The notes below the pieces were generated by a model that ran no database searches, was not told the origin of the DNA, and saw only the letters and a list, made by a program, of their open reading frames with translations. A stretch of 64,000 bases of DNA. Origin: Macrosoma leucophasiata. Its lineage: Eukaryota > Arthropoda > Insecta > Lepidoptera > Hedylidae. Location: NCBI GenBank assembly GCA_036365455.1, contig JAWQUS010000020.1, positions 9,459,001 through 9,523,000 on the forward strand. Direction: 5' to 3'. Below are positions 23,609 to 34,222 of this stretch, piece after piece (position 1 is the first letter of the stretch; each line of letters starts with the position of its first letter). Position numbers and translations under genes: made by a program.

Positions 23609-24344
23609 AGTACTAATTATGTTGTGCCAAAATTTCAGAAATTAACGAGCGAAATTCGCATTTTTTTGTTTCTTGTTGGGTACTTAAATGTATGGAACAA
23701 ATTCCTATGACAAAAACTGGCTACCTATAAGAAAAATAATGTTTTTGTATTTTTATAACTTTTTAACATAGCAGTTTATTGAATACACACCTCACTTACA
23801 TGTTTCTTTGCTAGCTCTTGACTGTGAACAGCGGCCAGGTATTTAGTTACGCAATCTTTTAAAGATATAATTCTTATAAAAGGTCTTATTAATTTACATA
23901 TATATTCTATCGTAACAATATTTATTTGTTGAAACAATTAAATTTATTAGATTGGATATCTCAACATGAATATCACTTTATATTTTTACTATCGAATAGT
24001 CTACAAACTTGAGCGTGGGAGGACGATCAGATATAGTTAGATATAAAATTCTATTAAATGGATCGTAAATACGCTACTGACGTAAACGAAGTGCAAAGTA
24101 AGAAATAGAATGGATAGAACATCGTACCACGTAATGAGTAACAAGCATCAGTGGGTAGATAGCGTAGATACCTTGTACGGGTTTATTAAAACTTTTCGTC
24201 GTAGAAATAGACATTTTTAAAGAATGATTGGAGGCTAAAACTGGGGATGGAGGGAGATCAGGCTGGGATACATCTCAATGCGACCTGCATAGGTATTATC
24301 TTTTATTAAAATGAAAAAGAACATGTAACCATAAATCTAAAATA
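23609..24344. other. No gene seen
   Basis: AT-rich spacer with no supported features. Confidence 0.4.
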
Positions 24345-24487
24345 TAAAAATAAGTCGGGTTTTCCTTCCTGACGCTTTAACTCAAGAACGCAAGAACCGA
24401 TTTCCAGGGTTTTGCATTCGTAGGAAAGATCTCGGCCTCCGTAAATAAAAAAAAATCAGGAAAAATTATGCCGCGGGCAACAGCTAG
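24345..24487 (+). mobile_element. Helitron-like element, family D-like 3' part
   Basis: GCAAGAACCGATTTCCAGGG in the middle and ATGCCGCGGGCAACAGCTAG at the end. The 3' terminal string matches the D copy ending at 57968 (GAGCAACAGCTAGT). Confidence 0.6.
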
Positions 24488-25157
24488 TTTAATATACAAT
24501 GCAAATGCTTATAAGAATGACGAATGTCATAAGAATATTTATTTACTTGAGAGTAAATAAACATAAAACATATTATGTAAACGGATGTTTACATGCCTGA
24601 GTTTTAATCTCGCAATCCTTGCATGTGTAGATTAGGTATGAGTGGTTGTGAATCTAAAACGTAGTGGCTATGGTTCCACTTCAGTGCTTTTAAGAGGTTT
24701 TCAATTTATTACTTCCAACTTATTCTTTTACAAGCCAAAAACGTGGAAAACGCTTTGCAATACCTACCACGACTATTTTATGCTTACGACAGCGTCTATT
24801 GCTATGAAACCTAACAAGTTAACTTATGGCAAAGGCGTCTTCAATACACGTTTGTTATTCTATTTACTTTCAACTCAGTAAACTCTATCGGTTGATGGTT
24901 TTGATTCTGAGAAGTCGTTGTTTACATTCACTGTTGTAACAATATTTTACTTAAGAACGTCTCATTGATGCGCTTGTATTTGCTTAGATCTCGTCGTCGA
25001 ATGTAGCACCTTTTTAATACAAGACAACGGCATATAATTAGCATTTTTTGTCTTCAATAAGTTGATTCAATGATAATGTCAATAACCAATTGCTAAGAAA
25101 ACGAATGTTATAAATCTGAAGAGTGTTTGTTTACTTGAGCTTATCTCTGCAACTAAC
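24488..25157. other. No gene seen
   Basis: The 79-codon frame at 24642-24881 lacks domain and splice evidence and is not called. Confidence 0.35.
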
Positions 25158-25255
25158 AGTCAGAAAGGAGAGTTAAGCTAAACTTTGGAATAAATTTAGG
25201 TGTAATAGTCAGAAAGGATAGTTAAGCTAAACTTTGGAATAAATTAAGGTTTAAT
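25158..25255. repeat. 49-bp tandem duplication, two units
   Basis: Units 25158-25206 and 25207-25255 both begin AGTCAGAAAGGA(G/T)AGTTAA and differ at only a few positions. No element boundary is visible. Confidence 0.9.
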
Positions 25256-25608
25256 GGTTTTAAGACGAAGTATTCACATACTTCAGAGGGCTAACAACTG
25301 AGGAAACCCTAAAATCGCAATAAACAAATATTGTCAAGAATACATGAAGTTATGGAACAGAAAAAATCTTTTGATCTGATTAAGGATGTGTTGTTCCCGT
25401 AGATGCTCTGTACAAAAATATGTAGGTACGCCTTACAGGACATACTTTGCTTTACAGCACGTTGTGTAGTAGGCACCTACTTCGTGTGAAAAAAATAAAA
25501 TGTTATTGTTTTTTTTTGTGCACTAAGTGATAAAAAGTTAATTCCCCGGCAATGCTTTGAATGTTTTACTAATATCAAGTGACAATTTTAAAAAACTATG
25601 GGAAAAAC

Positions 25609-25872
25609 CCGAAGCAAAGCATAATAATATGAATCTAAGACAAAAAAGCTAACCATGTATGTATCAACTGTCTCAGTAGTAGTTTTGTACGCCCCCGTAA
25701 ACGTTTTGCTCAAAACTCCTTTCATGTTCAAGGTCCTAGACTCTACAATATTTTCAACTCCCAGCATAAAATACGTTCTCTGTCTAATTATAATTTAAAA
25801 GAAATATTATTTCAATGGCTTCAGAATTTAACGTATGATGATACGGAACATTTATTACTTATAATGCAATAA
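25609..25872 (+). pseudogene. Jockey/CR1-superfamily LINE, reverse-transcriptase C-terminal remnant
   Basis: The frame ending at TAA near 25870 reads FVRPRKRFAQNSFHVQGP, then RLYNIFNSQHK and LKEILFQWLQNLTYDD. The order of a basic strip, QNSF, QGPRLYN and a short FK/L-W segment is the usual extreme C-terminus of jockey-like LINE polymerases. HNNMNLRQKS just upstream fits the preceding conserved strip in another frame, so at least one frameshift is present. AT-rich sequence with AATAAA near 26158 could be its 3' end. Catalytic domains are absent. Confidence 0.6.
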
Positions 25873-26195
25873 TTTTTCTTTTTTAACATAATTCTTAGTG
25901 ATATCGAGGAACAAAATTGCCTTAGAAGTGGTTTGTATAAATTATTACGCAGGAAATAATTTCTTATATTTTGTTAAAATTGTAGTATTTTAGAAAATGT
26001 ATTTTTTATTTTAGTATAATTTTTAAAGTTGTTTTATAAGTGTTCTTATTGTTATGTTGTGCTGGTTTGTTAACAAATTTAGGGAAGGAACTATCTAAGA
26101 TACAGCTCACGCTACTTCAGATGATAGGGCAACAATGAATGTGACCTTTTTCTAGTACAATAAACATATTTATCAGTATCATTATTTATCACAGA

Positions 26196-26335
26196 GATAT
26201 ATCAACTAAGGTCTCAGGGGTGGCAATGCATCTGCATTTTGAACTCTGGTTTTAGTGTGTGTAATAGGCTGCAGTCATCAATTAACAACAATATGAACTG
26301 CATGCTTGTTTGCCACCTTCATTACATAAAAAAGT
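26196..26335 (+). mobile_element. SINE-like family A, 3' half with tail
   Basis: AAGGTCTCAGGGGTGGCAAT to CCTTCATTACATAAAAAAGT, lacking the head. Confidence 0.75.
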
Positions 26336-26955
26336 ATAGATGGAGCAGGCCACTGCTGCTATGCTGAAGAGCAGGCTTTGTGTACAAGAGTCCAATACCC
26401 TTTGTGTAAGTGTCAAATTCAATGTTTTCGGAAAATTTAATGCCATTTTTGGGATTTGAAATATTGTGCCCGGTGATGTCAACAGGTTCGCCTTTTTATA
26501 AGTGCTTACATTAAACCGTGGATATTTTCATGTATGCACCGAGTTCATGCATTTACTCTACCCCTTCGGAGAATACAAGTATGATATTAAATTTTTGTAC
26601 CAATATTCAATAGTATAAAAAAAATACTTCAATCACGGTCACTTGTAAAATAAACACAATTAAGTCACAACGTAACTGTATTTACTCATAATATATTTAA
26701 TACCTACTTATTCTCAACTCTCAACCGGTACAAGAATCTTGGATCGAAACAGTTAATGGACTCCGTTATTACCGGCTACCTCAACGAAAAAGTGCATTAG
26801 GGTACCGTAAGTGGGATAAAACTATTTGAATATACAGCTTAAGTAAAGTGCGCTGTGAGTGCTTGAACCACTTAACATACAGCGATTCGCCTCATTTACT
26901 GTAATTACCGCAGTTTTATTCACTTTCGGCTCTCGGTTGTAAGCGGCGGAATGGA
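26336..26955. other. No gene seen
   Basis: No supported features. The minus-strand frame 26282-26482 overlaps the family A tail and is not a gene. Confidence 0.4.
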
Positions 26956-27586
26956 AAAATCGGCCAAGTACGAATTACGTGCAAAGGGTTCCGTATAAAT
27001 AAGAGATTTATTATGTTACCTTACATACTTTAAGCTTCATAAATGTTTGCCTGTAATCTATAGGTAAAGAACTATTTTCAATTCTTTTTCTAAATTTTAT
27101 AAAAAATACCAGTCGTTTAGAAATAGTAGTAGGGAGAGGGTTGGTAATCATTTTTTATTTGAAATAAAATATTTGAAGGTACTAGATGAGGCACGAGAGG
27201 TATGTCAGGACCGGAATATCTGGCGCTCTACACTCTCTGTCTACCCCGTTAGGGACCTGGCGTGAAGATACATACATAATATTTATTTGAAATCCTTACA
27301 ATACAAATATATCGATAGGACCTTTTATTTGATATGTCACACAATATATTATATTAAAAAACTAAAAAAAGAAATAATTTGTTGCCCGATATTTTAATTG
27401 TGATTGACTATTTTAAGATTTCATTAATTTTCGTTAGGTAACGTGCTTATTTATGTCATGGATTTACATTTTTTGTACCAAATTACAAATCATCTTTGTG
27501 CTTTTCGAGAAAATCGGCTGTGACGAACGGACAGACATATGTTCGAGGGATCTTTTTAGATTTCCATTTCCCGGAATCCTAAAATC
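26956..27586 (-). mobile_element. Family B element, interrupted by LINE R
   Basis: AAATCGGCCAAGTACGAATT (reverse of the family end) at the left; TAATCTATAGGTAAAGAACT and GTTTAGAAATAGTAGTAGGG match the family body seen at 44220-44310; CCCGGAATCCTAAAA (reverse of the start) closes it at the right. The R fragment and its duplicated target occupy 27154-27293. Confidence 0.6.
27166..27281 (+). pseudogene. RTE-like LINE family R, very short 3' end
   Basis: About 100 bp matching the last 35 codons and tail of the 50511-51791 element (GATGAGGCACGAGAGGTATG, TAGGGACCTGGCGTGAAGAT, then ATACATACATA). Flanked by perfect 12-bp direct repeats TTTATTTGAAAT at 27154-27165 and 27282-27293, showing a 5'-truncated insertion by target-primed reverse transcription. 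Confidence 0.85.
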
Positions 27587-28074
27587 GACTCATATTTTAC
27601 AATATCCGATATTCAATTCGAAACTCGAAAACGCTTTTTAATTACATCGGCTACAATTCTTTTGTCAATGTTCATGTTTGCTTTAAATTTTCGTATGTTT
27701 TAGGGCCTTTTATTGCGCAAACAGCGTTTTAAGAATTGTTGAAATATTAAACACGTTTCTTTGATCTTCGAATATGAAGGTTTCGAGGGTGGAAATGGTT
27801 CTGCGTAAACTGTCTGCCATTTAGTTTGTAAAGTTTCACGACATATTCCCTTGACTCTTATCACGGTTAGTTAGGTACGCCTCGGGAGTGGCTTTGGGAG
27901 TATAAAAAGAGAGTGTCCTTTCTTTGAATATTGCATTTGGCGTCTGTTTGGCTTATCATAGCCGCTGTGGGGGAGAACGGTGTTCATATTTTCTTTAATA
28001 AATTGATATACCCTAAAGCAAAATTCATAAATCGTCGCAGTTGTCAAAGGTAAGAATGCGGTTGCATTACCTAT
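27587..28074. other. No gene seen
   Basis: The minus-strand frame 27871-28092 overlaps the end of MITE M and has no domain. The remainder is AT-rich. Confidence 0.4.
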
Positions 28075-28082
28075 GGCATTAA

Positions 28083-28295
28083 CACAGTACAAATATGAAC
28101 AGTGTGGAAACTACGTACAAAACGTTAAAACGTCACAATCACACATACATGCGCATCGACGAGGCCTCTAAGAGGTTGTCGCGGTGCTGCAGTACTGAGT
28201 CGTTCGCTACATCGAGCGTCGATGCGCATGTTTGTGTTAGTGTGCGGGGTCAAACGTTTTGTACGTAGTTCCCATACTGTTCATATTTGTACTGT
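28083..28295. mobile_element. hAT-like MITE (family M)
   Basis: About 213 bp with long inverted ends: left arm CACAGTACAAATATGAACAG, right arm the reverse complement (CTGTTCATATTTGTACTGT). Similarity extends about 80 bp inward (CTACGTACAAAACGTT; CATGCGCATCGACG) around an unrelated centre. Flanked by perfect 8-bp repeats GGCATTAA at 28075-28082 and 28296-28303, the length made by hAT transposases. No coding. Confidence 0.8.
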
Positions 28296-28312
28296 GGCAT
28301 TAACGGACAAAT

Positions 28313-28562
28313 ACAGTATCCAAAAAGAGATATTGCACATCGATCTTAGGCAGGAAACTTTGGCTTATTTCGGGTCTGTCGAGCGTTATCGCTTTCGCAC
28401 CTTACCTATGTGACTATTGTCGATCATTTTGATAAAGTTTTGACCAATACCCGATTATCAGTGCTTACGTAGGCAGAGATAACGCTCTAGGAAATTGAAA
28501 CTAGCCGATTGCATCTTTCGTAGGCTCGATATGCAATATTTTTGTTGGATTTGATTCAGTAT
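28313..28562. mobile_element. MITE-like element, family Q, copy 1
   Basis: Ends ACAGTATCCAAAAAGAGATA and the reverse (AATATTTTTGTTGGATTTGA). The inner part carries GAGCGTTATCGCTTTCGCA and its inverse GAGATAACGCTCTAGG. The same order is found at 61545-61787 and 62484-63150. It starts about 8 bp from the right target repeat of MITE M. Confidence 0.65.
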
Positions 28563-28621
28563 CCAAGTAAACGAATGGTCTGCCACTGACTTCTGAGATA
28601 CATACATCACAGTGTAGATTA

Positions 28622-28760
28622 ACCCCCTTATTCATATACGTATTTTAGCTAAAATGTTGCTAATATCTCTTTTGTCTTTTTCTATCCTGCACATTTGACA
28701 ATGCAACTGACAAAGACTATAGCAAAAAAGTATCTAATGTACGTTTATGAATAAGGGGGT
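28622..28760. mobile_element. Tc1/mariner-type MITE (family N)
   Basis: A 139-bp element beginning ACCCCCTTATTCATA and ending with its exact reverse complement, flanked by TA on both sides (28620-28621, 28761-28762). Inverted similarity continues inward imperfectly (ACGTATTTTAG; CTAATGTACGT). No coding. Confidence 0.8.
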
Positions 28761-29799
28761 TAGTGTTTAAAAACTGAACTTACAACAGTCTTAACTTGCA
28801 TTAAAAATTACTTTGTATTTAGGACACGTCTACAAGATTTACAATATCTCACACACCTTACAACTTAACATGGTATAGACAAAGGGCAGGATATAATGAA
28901 TTTTAAAGACAGAATTGGCAAATAAATAATTCATTGTGAACGAGACGCCAGTTCCTAGTAATGTAAGAAAGCATATTTCAGACCATATCGTAAAGTGCAG
29001 GGAATGACAACAGTCATAAAATTTTACGTCTTGGCTCAAGTCGTCCCGTCTCAATTACAATTACAAATTATTACAAATTTTCAACTGCAGTCAAGTGTCA
29101 TAATATGCAATATGCGAAAACCGACGCTTACAATGTTTGTTTGCGTTTTATGTTCAAGAATTCTTTTGTAGGTGGATAGTAAAAGACACTAATGGTTTTA
29201 TTTCGTTGCGTATGAAGCTATTCAACCAGAATTCATTTTAATGTCGCAAACAAAACACACATAGTTGGTATATCTTGAGTGAAAACATGACGCTAACTAA
29301 TACAGAATATTAATGTGCATATTTTGCACAATCAATGTACGAAATCTGAAATTCAAATTTTATTCCTCCTCTCACACACACCGACGCACTGTGTCAACAC
29401 CGCGGCACATCTGATATTGAAGTCGACACACTATTTGCTCACTATTCCCTCCATTTCGGTATGGATTGGCTGTACTTATACCGATTCCAATATTTTCTTA
29501 TACGTTATCATCCACTATTGGAAAAACTTCCAAGGCAATAAAAGGAAGTCAGAATGACGATTAATGACAACAGTATTTTGGATTGAGGTGTTATGATTCT
29601 TGAACGAAAATGCAACAACAACAACATTTAAATAAACATGGACAAGACAAAAAGCATGTCAAATGTAGGTTTATGTTAAATCAACTCATGTATTGGTTGA
29701 TACTAGGCACTAGAAGTTTTTGATGATTATATGGGACAAACGTTCAACTTGGAGAAACAGGCGTTCGGGAGGCTATGATACATACTGTCATCTAATTTC
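28761..29799. other. No gene seen
   Basis: AT-rich. Short frames (28839-29054, 29315-29557) lack domains. Confidence 0.4.
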
Positions 29800-29962
29800 A
29801 CGAGTGGCAACCGAGTACCTGAAAACGAAGCGTAGGTAGGCTCTCGAGGTGATCCGACGACCTGGTGACCGCGGGCAATCCCTGGATGAGGGCGGCCCAG
29901 GACCATTCGTTGTAACAATCTGGGGAGAGCTTTTGAATGAAATAATGATTATGATGATGTGA
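29800..29962 (+). pseudogene. RTE-type LINE family J, 3' end
   Basis: GTGGCAACCGAGTACCTGAA, then GGTGATCCGACGACCTGGTG, then CCTGGATGAGGGCGGCCCAG, in the order of the C-terminal coding region of the J LINE (PWMRAAQDHSL in one frame), ending in ATGATTATGATGATG. Frames are broken. Confidence 0.7.
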
Positions 29963-30064
29963 ATTAATATGTATTATTGATCTATTCACGTGTATTTATT
30001 TTGTAAAGATATTACTTTATTTACGTTTTGTATATATATAAATCAATATTGTTAGTTTTGTAAT

Positions 30065-30187
30065 TGGTTATTTATCTTGCACCTCTACATTTTCTTTTCT
30101 CACAACCCCAAGGTTGACTATAAGAGAATGTCTAGTGGCATTAAGTCCGCCACATGTATAAATTACATAGAAGTGTAAATAAATCTA
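30065..30187 (+). mobile_element. Family O retroelement, 3' end
   Basis: CCCCAAGGTTGACTATAAGA, GGCATTAAGTCCGCC, then AAGTGTAAATAAATC. Lies directly upstream of a family C element. Confidence 0.65.
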
Positions 30188-30195
30188 CTAATAAA

Positions 30196-30425
30196 TTTAA
30201 TTGGAGTGTCTTTTTGTAATATTAAAATAACCGCTTTTACTAAATGCATATGTATGTATACACGGTACATACACCAAAACAACATTGTTAAATAAAAAAA
30301 AATGTCTGTCTGTTTGTTCCCGGTAATCTTGGGAACGGCTGTACCGATTTTGACGGGACTTTCACTGGCAGATAGCTTATGTAATAAGGAGTATCTTAGG
30401 CAACTTTTATACTTGCTGCGTAAAT
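30196..30425 (+). mobile_element. Helitron-like element, family C
   Basis: TTGGAGTGTCTTTTTGTAAT, then ATGCATATGTATGTATACAC and GGGAACGGCTGTACCGATTT, through TTATACTTGCTGCG. The terminal CTAGT is lost. Confidence 0.65.
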
Positions 30426-31436
30426 AAATAAATGTAAAAAAGGCACGGTTGGGTAGATGAAATAGATCTGCTAACGAAATAGAAACTTACTTTTCCATAT
30501 TAACATTTTTTTATGTTTATTATAGTATGTTGTTTATTATGTTTATTAGAAGTAACACAGGCAACGAATCTAAGAATTAAAGACAAGCTACCATTAAACT
30601 ATCAAAGTAGGTAACCTATATTTAATTAAATACAATTACATATTACATGAATATGTAATTGTATTTCGCTATTATGCGACAAGAACAAAAATGCGCTAAA
30701 TTGTACAAGAAAATGGCGCTTTGTAATCTATAGGAAAATAATAAGGATACATAGCCTCCAGCAAATTTAGGCCTAACCAGAACTACTATTAAAGACCTTC
30801 TCCGAACACTTTAGTCTCATGCAAGTACTCCCTGTAATTTGTGACAGCGTAGATCGCTGCGTCATGATTTATTTACATAAAACAATAGTGTACGTGTATG
30901 ATTCCTAAGGAACCTGTTATTATAGATTTTTACCATACATTTTGTGTGGAACGTATAGCGCGATCGCTTGCTTAATTGCGTTCCTGTAACTAATAACTGG
31001 TTGTCGTTTTACGCAAGCAGTGATTGAATACCGAATACTATAAATCATACGTGCAATTTTCTTTAAAAAATGTTCCTTTATCTTTAGAAATTAATCTACA
31101 TTTATAATAATCTATTCACATATAAAAAAAATAAAATATAAAATACTTTAACACCTGAAAATAAATGCAATTAGGTATATGATTATATCTTAATTACTTT
31201 TTTTTATATTTCGATTTTTTGGTGTAAGTTCGATAAGTAACTTACACGTACACGTGTATCCAAACACAGTTGGTTATGTTCTATCAACACATTGCAGTAT
31301 TATCTCCTATCAGTTAAAGAGTGCTGTTGCTTCAGTTGGGTAAAATTATGACATTCAGAAGCACGTAAATTAATAAAATACAAGAGTTTTATAAATCAGA
31401 CTACAATTGACGGAACAATCAGTAATTAACTTAAAA
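30426..31436. other. No gene seen
   Basis: AT-rich. A 14-bp palindrome-like string TACAATTACATATTACATGA near 30630-30660 is the only structure noted. Confidence 0.35.
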
Positions 31437-31545
31437 AAACTACAAGTACAAACACGAGATTTCAATGTAGACGCGATGGCACTCCTGAGATGGTTATGGT
31501 TATTTTATGCCTCTATGCTGGAAATTATATGGCCGTACATTTAGT
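31437..31545 (-). mobile_element. SINE-like family A, decayed piece
   Basis: AATGTAGACGCGATGGCACT, CCTGAGATGG, TTATGCCTCTATGCTGGAAA and GGCCGTACATTTA keep the order of a minus-strand copy. Both ends lost. Confidence 0.45.
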
Positions 31546-31576
31546 ATTAGCATATAGGTATTCTTACTGGTATAAC

Positions 31577-31790
31577 TGACTCTTTAGCGTAGAGATAGCA
31601 GGCCATTACTCAGCGTACAGAGGTCTTGGTTCGATTCCTGAGGGTGTAACGGTAAGTGGATTATGTCTATCAGTAAAATCTCAGTGTGATCCTCCAATTC
31701 CAATTTGCATGTATGTTTGAATACTTGTATTCACCTCTGCCTAACCCTTCGTATAATACCGTCATGGAGTCACGTTGGGTATTTGTTTAG
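31577..31790 (+). mobile_element. tRNA-headed SINE, family I
   Basis: A-box region TTTAGCGTAGAGATAGCAGG and B box GGTTCGATTCC at 31633-31643, followed by a body with CACCTCTGCCTAACCCTTCG near 31733. The reverse of that string (GGGTAGGCAGAGG) is in the I copy at 35938. Not a functional tRNA: the acceptor stem does not close. Confidence 0.65.
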
Positions 31791-32514
31791 TTATGTAATC
31801 AATATACATTGGTCTGCCGTTCCTCCTCAAATATTATTGGAACAGGTGCATCTATTATTTGTTTGTACAAGACTATATCTATTTGTGACCTATTCCCATT
31901 CGGCGGAACTATCGATTCTTTCAAAATTAAATTTTTGTTTCGCTTTTGATTTATTTCTATCTTTACTATATTTTATTTAAGCTTTCTCTTTTATGTTTAA
32001 TTGACTTTACTAGTGTAATGGATGGGTTGGCGTAGCTAAAGAATTCTTTAGTTCGCTTTTAAGGGTTCGATACTTGAAAATAGAAAAATGAAATCATATT
32101 TTAGGAGGAGGATAGTATTTTAGGATATTCGTCTGTCTGTTGCTTTAAAAGTTGTAATTTTAATTTATTCGGTCTATTAGTTGGTAATTCGTTTACCTTC
32201 AGTAAAAATAAAAAATAAAATAAAAGCGGAGTGGACTGAATATAATATCTATAGTTATATCAGCATTTAATTGTAATTATATTAAAGAAATTCAGATATG
32301 GAGGCCACTTTTTAGAAGAGAAGAAAGGGGATTAATAAAAATTAATATCACGAAATACCAAGGAAAGCTGTGGAAATGTTAAGCGTAAATATTTTTTTTG
32401 AATTAGGTAGTTAATCTTTTTCATCTCTGCATTGCTGAAATAATTAAAAATATTTTAAACCTAAATGTTATTATATTTGTAGCCTGTAGCAAACTCCGAA
32501 CAGATTTAGTGCCC
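31791..32514. other. No gene seen
   Basis: AT-rich; the frame 31705-31980 begins inside the SINE and is not a gene. Confidence 0.35.
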
Positions 32515-32640
32515 AGATATCTAATTCAATTGCACTGGCTTTTGAAATACGCACCATAAATCTTCACCCCAAACTAACCTACCAATTTTACGACCTGAAA
32601 ATGCTGGTGTCATGTTTTCACTACCGTATTTTGTACTAGA
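32515..32640. repeat. Dispersed direct repeat, unit 1
   Basis: CTAATTCAATTGCACTGGC, CCATAAATCTTCACC, CCAATTTTACGACCTGAAAA. The same series recurs in the same orientation at 33535-33655 with scattered differences, about 1 kb away. Could be two decayed copies of one unrecognised element. Confidence 0.8.
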
Positions 32641-33127
32641 TATATAAAACACTTGAAGGAAAGACAGACGTTTATTTATAACAATATGATAATATTTGTA
32701 AATAACAAATAAGCCACTTAGTTAATTTACATTGCTATAAATTAGCGACAACTTACGAAACTTATTGTAGCCCATTATGAAACTGTACATTTTAAAATAT
32801 ATTTTATTCTAAAATTATTACTTTGTGATAACAAAATGCAAAAATACTGAGTTTATACCAAAGTCTTTCAAAATTAAATTTATTATTCTCATCAGGATAC
32901 GACTTGATTATTAAAATCAAAGTAGATTTTAGATCATTTGTGCTCCAGCTATTTCTACTTTAGTTATAATTTCAGACATACGATCGGTCAACGAACGGTC
33001 ATGTGCTGCCCTCATACAGTGACTACCCAACCTTCACCAGATTGTCGGTCCACCTCGGGGCGAGGCTGCCTACGCTTCGCACAATTATTATTTATTTATA
33101 AAAACAAAAGCAAATTTCTAAAATTTG

Positions 33128-33300
33128 ATAAATATTAGAAATTATAGAAAAAAATTGAATTGAACCTGCGACCTCAGGATAACCAGTCCAGCCGCTTTAC
33201 CACTAATCTACCGAAGTTCCACTTTCTTTACGAAAATCCGAAATTTTTCTTACCGTTTTTTCTATAATTTTTAAAGTTCACTCGCGTAAAATAAATATTA
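33128..33300 (-). mobile_element. tRNA-headed SINE family H, flanked by inverted body
   Basis: Minus strand: GGTAGATTAGTGGTAAAGCG, GGACTGGTTATCCTGAGGTC, GCAGGTTCAATTC. On the plus strand the segment is preceded by TAGAAATTATAGAAAAAA and followed at 33258-33290 by the inverted string TTTTTTCTATAATTTTTAAA. So the tRNA-like module sits between inverted copies of the body. Confidence 0.6.
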
Positions 33301-33534
33301 CAATTGATAAATATTGTTTTTCTTTTTTACCTACTTACATAATATTACAATATTATGAAAAAGTTAAGAACTACATTTTCAATATTCGTCTGACCACATC
33401 AAAGGGAGTGAAATATTTTTCCAAAATTAGTTTATATTCTCCTCGAACGCTACTTACTCAAAATAAGACCAAATTGTGGAATTCCAATTTCTTAAATTCA
33501 CTTCGCAAACTGCGAATAAATACAGAAGCTATTT

Positions 33535-33655
33535 TAACTAATTCAAATGCACTGGCGTTAGGTACACGCATCATAAATCTTCGCCGCAAACTAACCTCCC
33601 AATTTTACGACCTGAAAATGCTAGTGTCATGTTTCCGCTACAGTATTTGTGTGGC
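33535..33655. repeat. Dispersed direct repeat, unit 2
   Basis: Second copy of the 32515-32640 unit (CATAAATCTTCGCCGCAAAC, CCAATTTTACGACCTGAAAA). The string CTACAGTATTTG and an inverse ATACTGTAG near 33670 could form a small stem. Confidence 0.8.
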
Positions 33656-33854
33656 ATAAAACACTAGATACTGTAGCATGTGCCACAGCTATACAATTTG
33701 CCGTAATGGATCCAATTTACACTTAACGTAAGTGATTTGCAAGATATAACGAACTCAATAACCTATGTAATACCTTCGTAAACTTTTGTATGGCGTGCGA
33801 AAGAGTGAGATGAATAGGTAATCATTATTCAGTGAAAGGTTTTTATTGTTTCTA

Positions 33855-33959
33855 GGCTACACCGCGGATAATCGCTGGATGAGGGCGGCCAAGGGCCGTT
33901 CGTTGTGGCAATCTGTAAGTGAGGTAATTATCCAGCAGTGGACGACTTCCGGCTGAAAC
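33855..33959 (+). pseudogene. RTE-type LINE family J, extreme 3' end
   Basis: CGCTGGATGAGGGCGGCCAA encodes WMRAAKGRSLWQS; TATCCAGCAGTGGACGACTT encodes IQQWTTFG, then TGA. Matches the J C-terminus. The (GAT)n tail is missing because MITE L begins right after the stop codon. Confidence 0.8.
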
Positions 33960-33960
33960 A

Positions 33961-34222
33961 TAGAGCAACACGGGCCACTGGCCGCGGCGGACTGGAGGGA
34001 AGTAGCCATAGCGTTTATTACCGATGCAAAACAGTCTGTAATTTTTTGCGGGGAGAAATGCGTGCGACACACACGCACACTACAAAAATCGTCTTTTACT
34101 ACGAAACTCACAACTTGACTTTAACAAAATACAGAAACAATTTCACGCACACATTTAAACATCTAGGCGACAGGTATAGGCCCATTTGGGATTGCAGTTT
34201 GACAGAGCGGAAAGCTCTATGG
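33961..34222 (+). mobile_element. MITE-like element, family L, right end missing
   Basis: Starts TAGAGCAACACGGGCCACTG, runs through GTAGCCATAGCGTTTATTAC and CACGCACACATTTAAACATC, and stops after TTGACAGAGCGGAAAGCTC where the right inverted end should begin. The frame 33938-34339 crosses it by chance. Confidence 0.7.

Noticed and set aside
27871..28092. 73-codon minus-strand frame (LTTATIYEFCFRVYQFIK)
   Set aside because: Begins in MITE M, and no acceptor, donor or family match supports it.
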